Below are positions 1-12,200 of a stretch of DNA of 64,000 nucleotides, in pieces. The DNA is from Monocercomonoides exilis (lineage: Eukaryota; Preaxostyla; Oxymonadida; Polymastigidae). The number at the start of each line of letters is the position of its first letter. Position 1 is the first letter of the stretch. Where the stretch lies: positions 1,780,501 to 1,844,500 of the forward strand of contig LSRY02000011.1 in NCBI GenBank assembly GCA_001643675.2. Reading direction: 5' to 3'. The notes below the pieces were generated by a model that saw only the letters and a list, made by a program, of their open reading frames with translations, was not told the DNA's origin and did no database searches. A program made the position numbers and the translations under genes.

Positions 1-852
1 GCTCCGCATCTCTAATATAACAATTATACATTAAACACAAAGTTTTTCATAAAATAAATTGAGGAGAAAAAAACCTTTCTTGATTTTCTGCCTGCTCCTC
101 AAGCGCCTCTCGATATTCTCTTTCGGCAGTTACAAGTTGAAGGTATTTAGGCTATAAATGAAAAATACAAGAATAGAATAAATTATAATCGTTGAAAACA
201 AACAATCGTTGAGATTTTCTTTTCCATGTCATCAACTTGGTTTTGTAAAATATCAAGTTCTTCCTCTTGCTTCGCACATTTTTCTTCGAGTGGTTTTGGG
301 TCTTCAAGCCCTTTTGTTGCTTGAGTATGAGCTTGATGTGTTTCCTTAAATTGGTCCATTAAACCGCGATATTCGCCGTCGAGTTCCTGAAGGAAAGTAT
401 CTTGAGAAAGAACATCAGGTGGTATTTCTATTCTTAGAAGATATTTAGCTAAATAAAGACGACGTCTATGTTTTGGCTGATTTCCTAAAAGCCATTGAGT
501 GATCGTATAAATAGTGTTTTTGTCATTTTCTTCTAAGTTTGCTTGAATTTCTTCACTATTATGTGAAAATAACAAATTGATTTTAAAAAAAGATTTCACA
601 AAACGCAATGGCAAACGTTGTCATTGACGATTTATAATTCAATATGCGAACAATAAAATCAACTAATCTTGCAATTGTGTCTGGTAGCAATTCGTCTCTG
701 ATGTCTATTGAAGGTTCATCATTCAAAGTTGTACAAATATCACTCATAAGTTGAAGCCATTCTGTATGAGTTTGCTTGCTAAGCTGCACTTGTGAAACTT
801 TCCGATTAAACGGAGGAGCTTTCAAATTCTCACATATCTGAGCGAGAGACAT
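1..852 (-). CDS. IFT81: Intraflagellar transport protein IFT81 homolog, N-terminal part (cut by window edge)
   Basis: IFT81 is a core IFT-B subunit; with IFT74 it carries tubulin into growing flagella. Four exons join in frame: 852-617, 555-204, 151-75 and 11-1, the last running off the left edge. Introns are 61, 52 and 63 nt. I chose ATG 852 because the product then begins MSLAQICENL and reaches the family N-terminal fold (calponin-homology-like) containing IDIRDELLPDTIARLVDFIV and TIYTITQWLLG. These match the 'DIREEMPEQTAKRML' and 'IYPVLHWLL' blocks of animal IFT81. The basic stretch KHRRRLYLAKYLLRIEIP follows, then the start of the coiled coil (EEELDILQNQVDDMEKK and KYLQLVTAEREYREALEEQ). 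Donors used are GTTTGC, GTTTGT and GTTTTT. Only about the first 225 residues are in view. The identification comes from family knowledge and is strong; exact splice points are inferred. Confidence 0.85.
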
Positions 853-1070
853 GCGAAAATTACAGAAGTTGTTTTCAACTGAAAACGAAAGATATAGAAT
901 GGGTATATTGATCACAATAGTCAAATAGAAAATTTCATTGAAATTTCATCATCATTCAACAAATGATTTATTCATAATTATATGCGAATAAAGTTATTTT
1001 AAAAAATTTCTTATTCAAGAAAAAAAAAAAAAAAGAGAAATGAAAAAATATATTAATTTTTTAAATCCAT

Positions 1071-2832
1071 TCATCGCTCAGAATTCTCATTTTGTGTTTT
1101 TTCATTTTCAGGTAAAGATATCACAAGGCATGGAATTCCTCCAAGGTCTCCTTCTTTCATTTCCATTTTATCATAATTATCTTCTTGCGTCTCGCTTTCG
1201 TTTTCTTCATCAGTATCAGAATCTGTATCTTCAGAAGACAACAATGATTTACCTTCCTTTTGATGTTTGCTTTGACGCAATCTTTTCTTTTCTTCCTCCA
1301 AAGAGAAGTCGTTTGCTTCATCGTCCTCAGCTTCCTTGTCTGTCTCGTTTTCATTCAGATCTGTCAAGCCAATTGCTGAAAAGAGCGGGTCATCAGCTAT
1401 TGTTGAGAACAGATACATGTCATTGCGCCACTGCGGGTCATTTCTGTGCACTGCGCAATGAGATATCAGCTTATTATACTGCTCAAATGAAGATGTTGAT
1501 GAAGATGCTGTTGAAGAGGAGTGCTTTGTTGGAGGTGAAGGAGAAGGGCTAGTTGAGGAAGAGAAGAAAGATGTGGATAAGTTTTGTTGTGTGCTGCGTG
1601 TTGAAGGCGGAGTAGTAGACTTGGATTTGGATGTTGGCTGTTTAAGCGCGAAGTATGGGAGCATCTCGCCGTCGTCTGCGTCGAGAAAGGATTTTATGAT
1701 CGCATCAACTTCAGCTGTCTCTGGTGGGGCTGAGAAATGCGAAGAAGAAGGGAAAACTGCATTTTGAAGTGTGGCTGCCATCTTCACTTCAAGCGACATG
1801 TTTGATGCTTCATCAGCCAAATCTTCATTCAAAGAAGAAAGATTGGAGCATGCTGCCTGCGAAGGTGTTTCCTTTGGTAACCAGTCTTCTGATGAAGTAG
1901 ATTCGTTGGACTTTTCACTTGGTTGTTGATTTTCCGTTCCAAAGAATGACGGGGCTTCAAAAGCCTGTTGTTTTGTTTGCTGTTTATCCGTTTCTTTTGC
2001 TTCGTCTCGAGATTCATTTGATTGCAATGATGCATTTTGAGTTTCTAATAAATTAAAAAATGAAGTCGATAAATGCTTTTCGTCTTTTGTTGTTATTTCT
2101 ATCTCTTTAATTTTGTCATTTGATTTTCCTTCATCCAAGCATCTTGTAAATCCTTTAAATATATCAGAGTCGTACTTAATGTTTTCTTCGGTATCGCTTT
2201 TGAACTTTTTACCAAATTCATCAATAGATGTGTAAGATAAGCCGCTCTCTGTTAAAGGAACATAGCTCCCGTTTGCGCGTGTCCAATCTTCTTCTTTCTC
2301 TTCTACTTCTTCTTCTTCTTCTTCTTTTATTTCCTCTTTTTCCTCTTTTTCTTTATAGCAATAAGACGGAGGAACAGGTAGAGGATAAGTTAATGATTGA
2401 TCAAAATGGAGGAAAAGTCTATCTTGTGTATCAAAAAACAACTTGCAAAATGGGCATAGAGCTTTTGCTGTCTGCGATCTTATGAAGTTAATTAATTTCA
2501 TCCCTGAATAAAAATCAAGCCCTTGAAAGTTTTATGAGTTTATATTCATTTGAAATTATTAAAAAAAAACAAACCCCAATCTTTCTGAATTCGTATAAAA
2601 TCAAATCCATGATGCACTTTCATATGAATGAGACAGCGTTGAATGTTTAAAAATTTCTAAGCACGCAAAGTTGAACATTTCCAGATGTGGTTCAAAAAGT
2701 TATATTTTTAATTTTTTTCGAATAAAAACAATTATTTTGATAAATTGAAACTACTGCTTAAATATATAATTATCACACTTTCGCGCAAAACAAACAATTA
2801 ACATCGGAATCCTCTGCTTCAGAATCAGACAT
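1071..2832 (-). CDS. C2H2 zinc-finger protein of ZNF277/PRMT3-finger type
   Basis: Three exons join in frame: 2832-2779, 2656-2575 and 2521-1071, giving 528 aa. The spliced N-terminus carries CLFCAKKFLNIQRCLIHMKV, then HHGFDFIRIQKDWGLDFYSG and MKLINFIRSQTAKALCPFC. The H-FD-x6-LDFY-x3-KLINFIR pattern is shared by the N-terminal finger of PRMT3 and the C-terminal fingers of ZNF277. A second C-x2-C pair (CPFCKLFF) follows, as in ZNF277. The rest is Glu/Ser-rich low complexity with acidic runs and no methyltransferase motifs, so this is not PRMT3 itself. ZNF277 and PRMT3 fingers bind the ribosomal protein uS5 (RPS2), so a ribosome-linked role is possible but inferred. Introns are 122 and 53 nt. 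The gene diverges from the NOC2-like gene across 92 bp. The stop is TGA. Confidence 0.65.
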
Positions 2833-2924
2833 TCAATAAACTTTTTTATGGTTAATTGTTTGTATATATGGGATGATCACAATTTTGGAATTGGTTTATA
2901 TTTTTTGGATAAACCCAGAATATC
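2833..2924. promoter_or_regulatory. Short divergent spacer, presumed bidirectional promoter
   Basis: Only 92 bp separate the start codon of the zinc-finger gene (minus) from that of the NOC2-like gene (plus), so promoters and both 5' leaders must lie here or overlap the genes. The sequence is AT-rich. I see no motif I can name with confidence. Confidence 0.4.
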
Positions 2925-5687
2925 ATGAGTTATCTAAAACATAATTCAGCTCCAAAAGCATTATTGCACAATCTAACATATTATAGAAAGGCATTGGACA
3001 GTATCACCAGTGATCTTGAAGAAGATGGTGATAAAGAGAAGCAGACGATGTCAGCACAAAAATTTGATACGATCATGTCTTATTTCATGGGGGAGTTTAT
3101 TGTTACGCTTCGCAATATTTTCAAAATACCTGACAAAGGGTTTGAAATTGCATTATGAAGTGATTTTCATAGAATAACAAATTTTTCTTGAATTTTTTGT
3201 TATTTAATTTAATAAGCTTGCTTTCGAGATCATCAATACCAAAAAATAATCCAAAATGGGACAATTATAGGGCTTGCGTTAAAAAATACACACTTAGTAC
3301 ACTTCACATGCTTTTGCACTTCAAAGGAGTTGGAAATGAAATGGTGGCATATATTTATGCGCAGCAGTATCAATTTGTACCGTTTATTGCTTCATTAGAA
3401 TTTTCGCTGCGAATTCGCATAATCAGAGTGGCAATAGATTTTTTATGTTGCGATCATACAGATACTCAACAAAATGCATTTTTATTTTTGCACAGATTAG
3501 GAATGCTTCATTCTCCTTCATTGGATGCCATTCTTAAGCCAACATTTGCAAAAGTTACGGGTACATTTTCTTCTCCTTTTCCAAGCGTTTTTCTTCAAAA
3601 CAGTCTTGTGGAGCTCTTTTCAATAAATATGACTGAATCATATCGAGCACTATTCATTCTTCTTCGTGATATGTCCAAATCACTTAAAGAAGCTTTAGCA
3701 AATACAAAGGATAGCGCAGTATGACTTGATTGAATTTTATTTTTTATTCTTTTTCAAATTATTTTAAACATTAAATAATAATTTTTTTTTCAAAAACTCA
3801 CGAAAGACTGCCAAAAAAACGCTTATGTCATGGAAGCACATCAACAGAATGAAGCAAATTGGGCAAATTCTCACTCATTCACCATCATCTCATGATACAC
3901 TTCTCCGCCCTGACACATCCACATCATCTGCCAGCTCATCATCATATCTTGTTCTTCAACCTTTGCTATATCCATATATAGAAATATGCATTGGTACGGC
4001 CTCACTTTTCGGAGGATTCAGCTTGAGTGCAGTTCGATTGAAGTATATTTCAATGGTTCTCTCAGTTGTTGAAGGCTCTTTGCCTATTTATCAACAGATG
4101 GAGTCCGAGAACAAATCAGAGCAAGCGCAATCTGGTAAAAAGAAAAAGAAGCAGAAGAAGTCTGTTGCTTCCGATGAAAAGACTCCAGCAGCTTCGTATC
4201 TTCCTCTTTTAGCACCCGTGTCTCAGCTCATCCTCGATATCCTGTCAGCACACGAGCTGCAGGAGATGCCTCACCAAGCAAGACAGTCCAAGAAAACTTC
4301 GAGAGGAAGCCTGGGCTCAAATCTAAATTCCTTTGTGCCTCAACGAAGCCCAACGACAACGATGACACTTCTGCGTGTGATGGGTGCAGACAGCATGACG
4401 AAGAAGTCGAAGGAGTTTCAGACGGCTGTTGTGACAGAATGTGTGCAATGTCTTTACCAGCTGCTTTCTCTGCATGCAGGCTCTGTTTCCTATCCGGAAT
4501 ATGCGCAGGTTATCCTCTCCTATCTTTCGCGCATTGTCAGACGCATTACACTCTCTGAGCACAGACAGATGATCAAGGCATTTGAGGTCATAGCCACCAA
4601 CAATGCTGAGTGGATGTGCCGTGTGAGGTCTGAGGCAAGAGTCACTCCTGCTGATATCGATAGTATGTGTTATTTATTTTATTTCATTTTGTTTTAATTA
4701 ATTGTTTTTATAATAAAATGTGATTATTTTTTACTGAATGAATTTATTGTTTCCTGTTCTTTGTCGATTCCATTGTATTTATTTTGAACATGTTCATTTA
4801 TTCAATTATTTGTAATCTCATTTTTCTATATCTTTTTTTTTTTTATGTGTTTGCTTAACTGTTTAGAGTGCAATGAATTAGCTGTGTCTCTGATGAGCAT
4901 CACACTTGACCTCGAAAAACAGCCTCCGCTGCTCCGCTTCTGGAGACAGCGTCGGGCAGAAGTGGCCAAAAAACTGAAGAAATTAGAAGAAGGCGAAAGA
5001 GAGGCAGAATCGTTGATTGCTGCTGGGCTCAAACTTACAGAAGACAAAAAAAAAGAAGGAAAAAGCGAAAAGGAAAAGGAAAAAACTGAAAAAAAAGAGA
5101 AAGGAGATTCAGAAGAAAAAATAGACGAAGAAGAGAATGACGACGAAGATGACGATGACGACGATGATGATGAAACATATTTAAAGCCAAGAAAAAGGAA
5201 GAATGATGATGATAGCGATGAAGATATATCCGAAGAGTATGACGAAGAAGATGAAGAGGAAGAGGAAGAAGATGACGATGACGATGAAGTTGAAGGCTTC
5301 AGCGATGAAGACAGCAATGACATTGAGGGCAATGAATCTGCATCAGAAATATCGTCAAATTCAGAAGACGAAAGCAGCTCTGATGAAGTTGTCAAATTGG
5401 AGCTTCCAAACGACGAGGAGTTCAATGAAGCTGTTCGCGAGCAAAAATTGGAAAAGCAGAAAGAAGTTTTAAGAGAGGAAAAGTTGAAGGAGAAAAAGAG
5501 AGAAGCCATCATTCGAAGAAAGAAAGATGCTTTGAAGAAGCAAAAAGACGATAAACGTGGAGGGAATAAAAGTAAAGGGAAATCAGTAAAAGGAAGAAAT
5601 GGAAAGAAAAAAGGGTCCATTCACAAAGGCGAAAAGAAGTTAGCATCTTTTCGGAGAAATAAATATAAACGTGATAAAAAACATTAA
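2925..5687 (+). CDS. NOC2: Nucleolar complex protein 2 (NOC2/NOC2L) homolog
   Basis: NOC2 acts with NOC1 and NOC3 in assembly and export of the 60S ribosomal precursor. Four exons join in frame: 2925-3139, 3217-3718, 3807-4662 and 4867-5687, giving 797 aa. Introns are 77, 88 and 204 nt with donors GTTTGA, GTATGA and GTATGT. The family core is visible: a helical repeat region (WDNYRACVKKYTLSTLHMLL), then SWKHINRMKQIG matching the 'NW-x-yih' block, then LLYPYIEICIGTASLFGGF matching the hallmark 'LIYPLVQVIIGT' segment. Two expansions stand out: a Lys-rich insert near 4135-4165, and a C-terminal tail (5040-5640) that is first strongly acidic (Asp/Glu runs) and then Lys/Arg-rich. Such acidic/basic tails are common in nucleolar proteins. 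The annotated NOC2 family usually has its acidic region at the N-terminus, so this arrangement is unusual. The stop is TAA. Confidence 0.75.
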
Positions 5688-6240
5688 CTACTGTTCAAAT
5701 CACTTCACTTCATTTCACAAAAAGAGAAATTAAATGGATGATACTTTTTATGAATCATATTTATTTGGCTTTTCTTCAACAGCAATTACAAGGGAAAACG
5801 AAATAAAAAGAAAAGAAAAAGAATAATTTGCATCTAAAGGAAGTTAATTTTTCTTTTTCATTTCTTGCAATTATGCATTGTAAAGTTTTTCATCAGCATA
5901 TTGAATTTTCTTCAAAAGCTGTTGAAGCACTTCGATGCTTGCAAAAATTATGTATTGGATAAAAAAAAAAATCCAATTTCTTTTACAAATGATTAGGATT
6001 CTGTTTTTGTGTATATTTGGCGAATTGCCACAAAATAAAAAATCCAGAAAATAAATAATAAAAAAAAAAGTTAGCATTTAAAGATTATTGTTGAAATGAA
6101 AAAGTTAAACCCACAAAAATGAAGTGTCTTCTCTTTCCTCTGTGAGGAAACAAAAATCAAGAACACAGACCAACACATAACCCTCCAACACCTAGATTTC
6201 TTCATTCATTATCGTTTTCTCCCAAATATCCTCTTTTTTT
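5688..6240. other. Intergenic spacer between convergent genes
   Basis: This AT-rich stretch of 553 bp separates the 3' ends of the NOC2-like gene and the giant beta-helix gene. I see no gene in it. It presumably holds both polyadenylation regions. Confidence 0.6.
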
Positions 6241-9200
6241 TCATTTTTCCTCTGTTATTTCACTTCCACTCACGCTCTCATTCCCACTTCCACATCTGCC
6301 GCTGTCTTCTAATCCGATTGCATCCGAAACAGTGAAAGTCGCCATGCTTGCTGGACAGTATCGGATGAATTCTCGCTTCAGATCTCTCAGCCGTGGGCGG
6401 TTTTCTGCCTCAAACTGCAGCATGCTGCACACTGCATCTCGCAACTGGCTGTTCTCAACAACTCCCATGTTCGGCAGTCCTCTTTCTTTGATCATCCACC
6501 CAGCCATCTCTGCCTCAAACTCCCCAAACGGCACCTTCAGCGTCAAACATTCCCACAGCATCATCCCAATCGAAAACACAGCTGATTTCTTTGTTGCTCC
6601 CATTTTATTATTCATCAACAATTCAGGTGCCTTCCATCGCATGCACTCCTTCCTGTTGTCATCTTCATCCTCAAACGCTGAGGAGGGCAGAGAGTCTCTT
6701 TCATCATCGCTGGCAGATGTCGCAACAGTTGACGAAGAGATGGATGATGAGCCTGAATCCGAGTCTGACGAGCAGTCTGAATGAAGTGCAATTGTGATCA
6801 CCATGTGCTCAGAGAACAGAACAATGTGCGGACTCAGATTCGCAAGAGAAGAAAGAGGGTTTTCCATTTCGTCAAATGAGTGGAGTGCACCGTTCGCCAC
6901 CCAGAACAGGATCTGTGCTCCGGTCAGCTCCCTCTCCTGAAGAGTGCCAATCGCCATCTCCTTCTTCTCATTCCTTCCATGAAGCAGCATGAACAGCGAA
7001 TCCCTCAGATCCACAATCAATTTCTCATGAGGAACTGAGCATGCCATTGCATCCACCAGATTCGACATCGATGAGGTGGTTGGACACAGATCCTCCACAC
7101 GAACAAAAGTTGAATCTGAATCAGTTGTTGAAGTTGTTGAAGTGGATGAGACCGATGGAGATGGTGTTCTCTTTCTTGCTTCTTCCTCAATTTCCTTTTC
7201 ATCCACTTTCTCCAACATCCATTGAGGAATTTTGTCTGAGTCTCTTCCCAAAATATATTCAGTTGATCCACTCTCAGATAGAAGATGCTCTGATGACTCA
7301 GAATGTTCCATATTCGTCTCATATATTCTCTTCTTTATCCTCTCATCATTCTTCTTCTCTGCTTCCCTCTCCACTCTCCTCCACCTCTCTTCAGGTGACA
7401 TTTCCATCGTCATCATCTCAATCAGCTTCGGATCCTTCTTCACAGTATCCTCCACAATTATCTCCAATTCTTCGGTTCTTCTCTTTTGCTTTCTCCATCG
7501 AATAACAAACAAAATAAAACCAACAAATACAATCAAAAACAAAACGATCAACACAACCACAATAATAGGCCATATTGAACTTTCTTTCTTTTCTCCTTCA
7601 ACAATTCTTTCATCTCCATTTGCTTTGAGCTCACTTCTATTCTTCAGAATGAATTCTGTTGTTGATGAAGGAGAAACTGATTTTCCAAATAGAATGCTCA
7701 CACTCACTTCTGTTTGTTCTTCATCCCATCCAGTTCCAGAATCTTCGATTGATGAATGGACTTCGTTCTCTGATACAAAATTGTCTTCTCCAAATTCTCC
7801 CCTCACAATCTCTTTTTCATCTCCTCTTGTGAATGTGAGTCGCATCCCCAGGTCACACGGCATCAGAAGCTGCCCTTCAAACACAATATCTATCTTCTTT
7901 CCATCTTTCACTGTTTCCACATTTCTCAAAACAGGAATGAAAAATGGCGATGCCCTCTCGGTCGCCAGCCCACCAAGCTTGCAGCCATTGTCAGACGAAA
8001 TCCACATCGAAGTGTTCTCTTTCAGCCCGTCTCCCCCTTTCAAACTTTCAATCTCCAATGATGCGCTGCCAAAGCACAGAACATTCCTTCTCGCCGATTC
8101 ATAGTTTCTGATTCCTGCACTGTTACCCGCAAACTCCCCCTTTTCCACTCTTGCCTTCCCACCTTCAACGCTCAATCCCCCCATTTCCATATCTGAAATC
8201 CTTGTGTCCTTCAGCGTTGCTGTGCTGTTCACAAGCATCACAGCCGATCCATTCCATCTGCAGATCCATTCCTGGATATCCCTGAATTCAGCATTGCCAT
8301 TTTCAGTCGAGTCAATGCCTGTTCCTGAAAATGCACAGACATCCATCGTGACGTTTCTGCATGCATCCAACAAGGCAATACTCCCTTTCTGACTTTCAAG
8401 CGTGCATTTTGAAACAGAGCAGTTGCACAGCCTCAGCGGCATTTCACATGCCTTTGAAGCAATAATGCCACCTTCTGCCGAGGGGCATGTCACATTCTCA
8501 AAGACTGACGATGCAAGCTCAAAACCCTGGCTTTCCAAATTACCCTCAGCGCCTGAATTCTGCTGGGTTATTGATACTGCTGAATTCTCCAATCTCACGT
8601 TCGATAAATGCAAAAAATGGAATGTCGCTGAAATGCTTCCCACTTTAATCAGCGGAGAAGGCGATCCCAGTTCCAGACTCATAATCTTGAGGCCAGACAC
8701 AACAATCGATGCTGTTTCTGCACAAATGAGGGTGAACGGGATGATGCTAAATGATTCATCCGCAGCAGCAGCATTCGTTGAGGACTGACCAACAGAATGT
8801 GCAGCGAAACTGCAAGATGTGATTGAGAGACTCCCATTTTGTGCTTCAAGGAAAACAAAATGCTCCGATGCAAACGCTGCAGGAAACACAAACTGAACTC
8901 CTGTGAACCCCACCTTGCCTGCGGTGATGCCAACCGAAGAGCGCGTGCAATTCATTCCTGATGCAACATCAACACTACAAATCGTGCCCTCTGCTGCGCC
9001 CACCTGAACAGAATCAAAGTCTGCCTCGCCACAAAGTCCCGATGCTGTGTGCACAAGGAGCATCCTCGCATATCTCCCTGAAACATGCGCCAGCCCATAT
9101 TCCACAGAAAGGCACGGCAGATCAAAGGTGCCACACTGCCGCTCGTTGCTTCCGTTGCTGCCAGCCGCAGAACTCACAAAAATCGTGCTTGACTGGAATA

Positions 9201-12200
9201 TGCTGATGAAGTTCATCAGATCAACAGGATCTCGGTGAACAAGATCGATCCCAAAGATGGCATTCACCACATTGAACCCGTCTCCATTCACATCAATCTG
9301 GAACAGCGTCTCGTTGATCTGCGTCTCAATCGACTCACACCGGATAAAAATATCGTTCCCAACTTTCGCTGTGTTGGCTTTGAGCGTCATTCGCGAAAAC
9401 AGCATCTCAAGCGCTCCATTCACCCAGCTCTCCACATACACCCCGCCTCCTCGGCCACACTCCATCGAGCATCCACACTGAATAATGCTGCTGTCGCGCA
9501 TGCTCATGCTCCCGCCTTCCTGCAGCAGAAACAGCATCGCTCCCCCCTTCTCTCCTGCACCCGCTCGGCATCCTTCAAACCGCGTTCCATTCACTTGCAG
9601 TCGCGTGCACTCAGCGTCACCGTGTAAGCCAGAGCCTGCTCCTGTGCACTCAACAACAGCACTCCCGTTCCCTTCTCTTGTCACTGTGATAAATGACGAG
9701 TTCTTCACACGCGCTGTTGTGCAAATCACTCCATTTCCATATCTGGCACTCATCTCCTGACTCTGCCTCTGACTTTGATATTGCCCCTCCAAACTGCTCG
9801 CAAAACTGAACAAGCAGACATCCTCAAGCTCCACGTGCTCTGCAATCAGCCCATCAACATCGCACATGCGTCCCCCATGCACAGCAACCACAGCTCGGGA
9901 TGAATGAACATTTCTCATTTCATGATCTTTCATGGTCACCCCTCCGCTCTTCACAGTCACAAACCCCACATCGCTCGCCTCATCCACACCCACCCGTGTC
10001 TCAAATATGCACCCGAAAAACATCAGATCCCCGCTCTCGCTTGCCACCACTGCTCCTTCTCTGTTCCCAAACACCCCTCTGATCGAGATGCACACATTCG
10101 ACATGTTCAGCGTTCTGCTGTTTAAAAGCAACGCAGAGTCAGATCCATCCCCTTCTCCTTCACAAGCAATTCTTGACACTTGGCGCTCGCCAGTCGAGCC
10201 AGCTTCTGATGCGATGGAAAAATCAGAGACATCAAAGGAGTTGCGCAACAAGGCAGATTCTTCAATAAACAGCATGTGCGTTATGTTCACGCTGCTCGGA
10301 CTGAACTGCTGCATTGCCTTCCAGAATGTGCAGCATGGCAGTGCAGTGCCTCCACATCTTGCAACGTCAATTCCAGTTTCGGACATCGCAACTTCCATTC
10401 CTTCATATCCAACAAGGAATATCAGCAGATCAACTTGACCCAGCAAGCTGTCTCGGCCAACAAGCATGTTTTCATCTTCCATGGCTGAGCTGAAATCGAA
10501 GTCGAATGCATCTCTTGTCACCGATTTGTTGAGATCAGCTCCACAAACATACATGTTCTTCCCCTGGTTTGCATTGTTTTCACTCATGGTCATTTCTTTA
10601 AACGTGAAGGGGCACTCATTCGAAGAATCAGCACAATCAAGAAACAACCCTCCTCCACTCCCTTCAGTCCCAGAACACGAGCATCCTTGTATGGTTGTGC
10701 TTTCCATCTTCAATGAAAAGCTCATCCCCAATCCCAATCGCAATGCTCCACCTTCAGAAGATCCTGGTGTTGAGAGTCCTGCAAATGTGCAATTTGAAAA
10801 GGTCAATGCTCCATTCATGCGAAAGGGAACATTCACACAACTGACAGTTCTAATTGAGCATCCCTCAACTTGAACTGCCCCACCATCAGCATGCACAATA
10901 CTAAACTCCACTGCCTCAGACACCTCGCAAGCAAATGAACAGTTGAGAACATGCAGCTGAGAATGATCACTGCTCGATCCAATCAGCGCATTTCTCGGGG
11001 CTTCAAACCTGCAGGGAATCACAAAGCTGATACGGCACAGTTTCAGCGCTTTTTCATTCACAATAACAGCTGACAAATGGCCAGCTGGGATCGATGATTG
11101 GACTGCAACCTCTGCCCATTCAGACTCATTCTTTGAACAGATGACAAAGTTCGACAGATTGTACTCATCCTCGATCGATGCACTTCCCTCAATAGCAAGC
11201 TCCCTTTCCGAGCTGGCTGGATGTGTGTTCGAAACAGCTCGCCAGAACGAGCAACAAGGGAACGTATCATCCCCACACCCAAGGAGGTCAAGCCCAGTGA
11301 GAGATGAGATGCAGATCCGAGTGCTGACAAGCTGAACAAGAAACATATCCAAACTAACTTCATTCCCATCCAAAATCGTACGATCCCATCCCCACATATC
11401 TGCCGAGCCGTCTGCTTTGTCTCCACACACTCCCTCAAATCGCGCTGGAGCCACTGTCTCATTCAAGCTCTTGCACTCAACAAACAGATCTCGCCCCAGT
11501 TCAGCCACATTATCCGCAAACAAAATGGATTTCAGTAAGTAATCTCCGGAAAAATCATCCTCAAACGCAAACATTATTCCCCCACCTTTTCCTCCATTTG
11601 CTTCATTCCCAGGATGTGCCTCACACCCCTCGATCTCTGCGTCTTCAATGTGCACACAGCCTTCTTGTGACAATCCAGCACTCAGCCACCCTCCATTTCC
11701 TTTGCTGCAAGTGCATCGACAAAATGCACATTCATTTGTAACATCCAATCCACATTCGCCTTCCATGTGCACAACTCCTCCATCGATCGTGCTGCAATCT
11801 TCCATCGTGCTGTTCTCAATCAATAAATGAGCTGTGCCCACAACGCTCACCAAACCACTCCCAGCACCATTCACAAAAGAAACATTCGTATCAACCACCG
11901 CAACTTCTCCACTCCCCTCCACACTGAGAATTCCTCTTCCTGCTCCATAATCCATTTGCTTCACTTCCACATGATTCAGTTCAAGCTCTCCTCCGATGCA
12001 CAATGCAATCCACATCCCGCATTCTGCGCTTTCCAACTCCTGCCCTTCCGCTTGCCCAAATGTGCATGACACAAAATACGCCTTTCCATAACTCACCAGA
12101 ACAAACTCTCTGTGTGCTGTTGGAGGTGGAGGAAGTCTGAATACGATTCGCTCAATCGAAAGCACAATCTCTGGCACATATGCAGCAAGCACAATGTGCC

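Noticed and set aside
4826-5620. Minus-strand Ser/Phe-rich frame of 264 codons
   Set aside because: It is the complement of the acidic and lysine-rich NOC2 tail.
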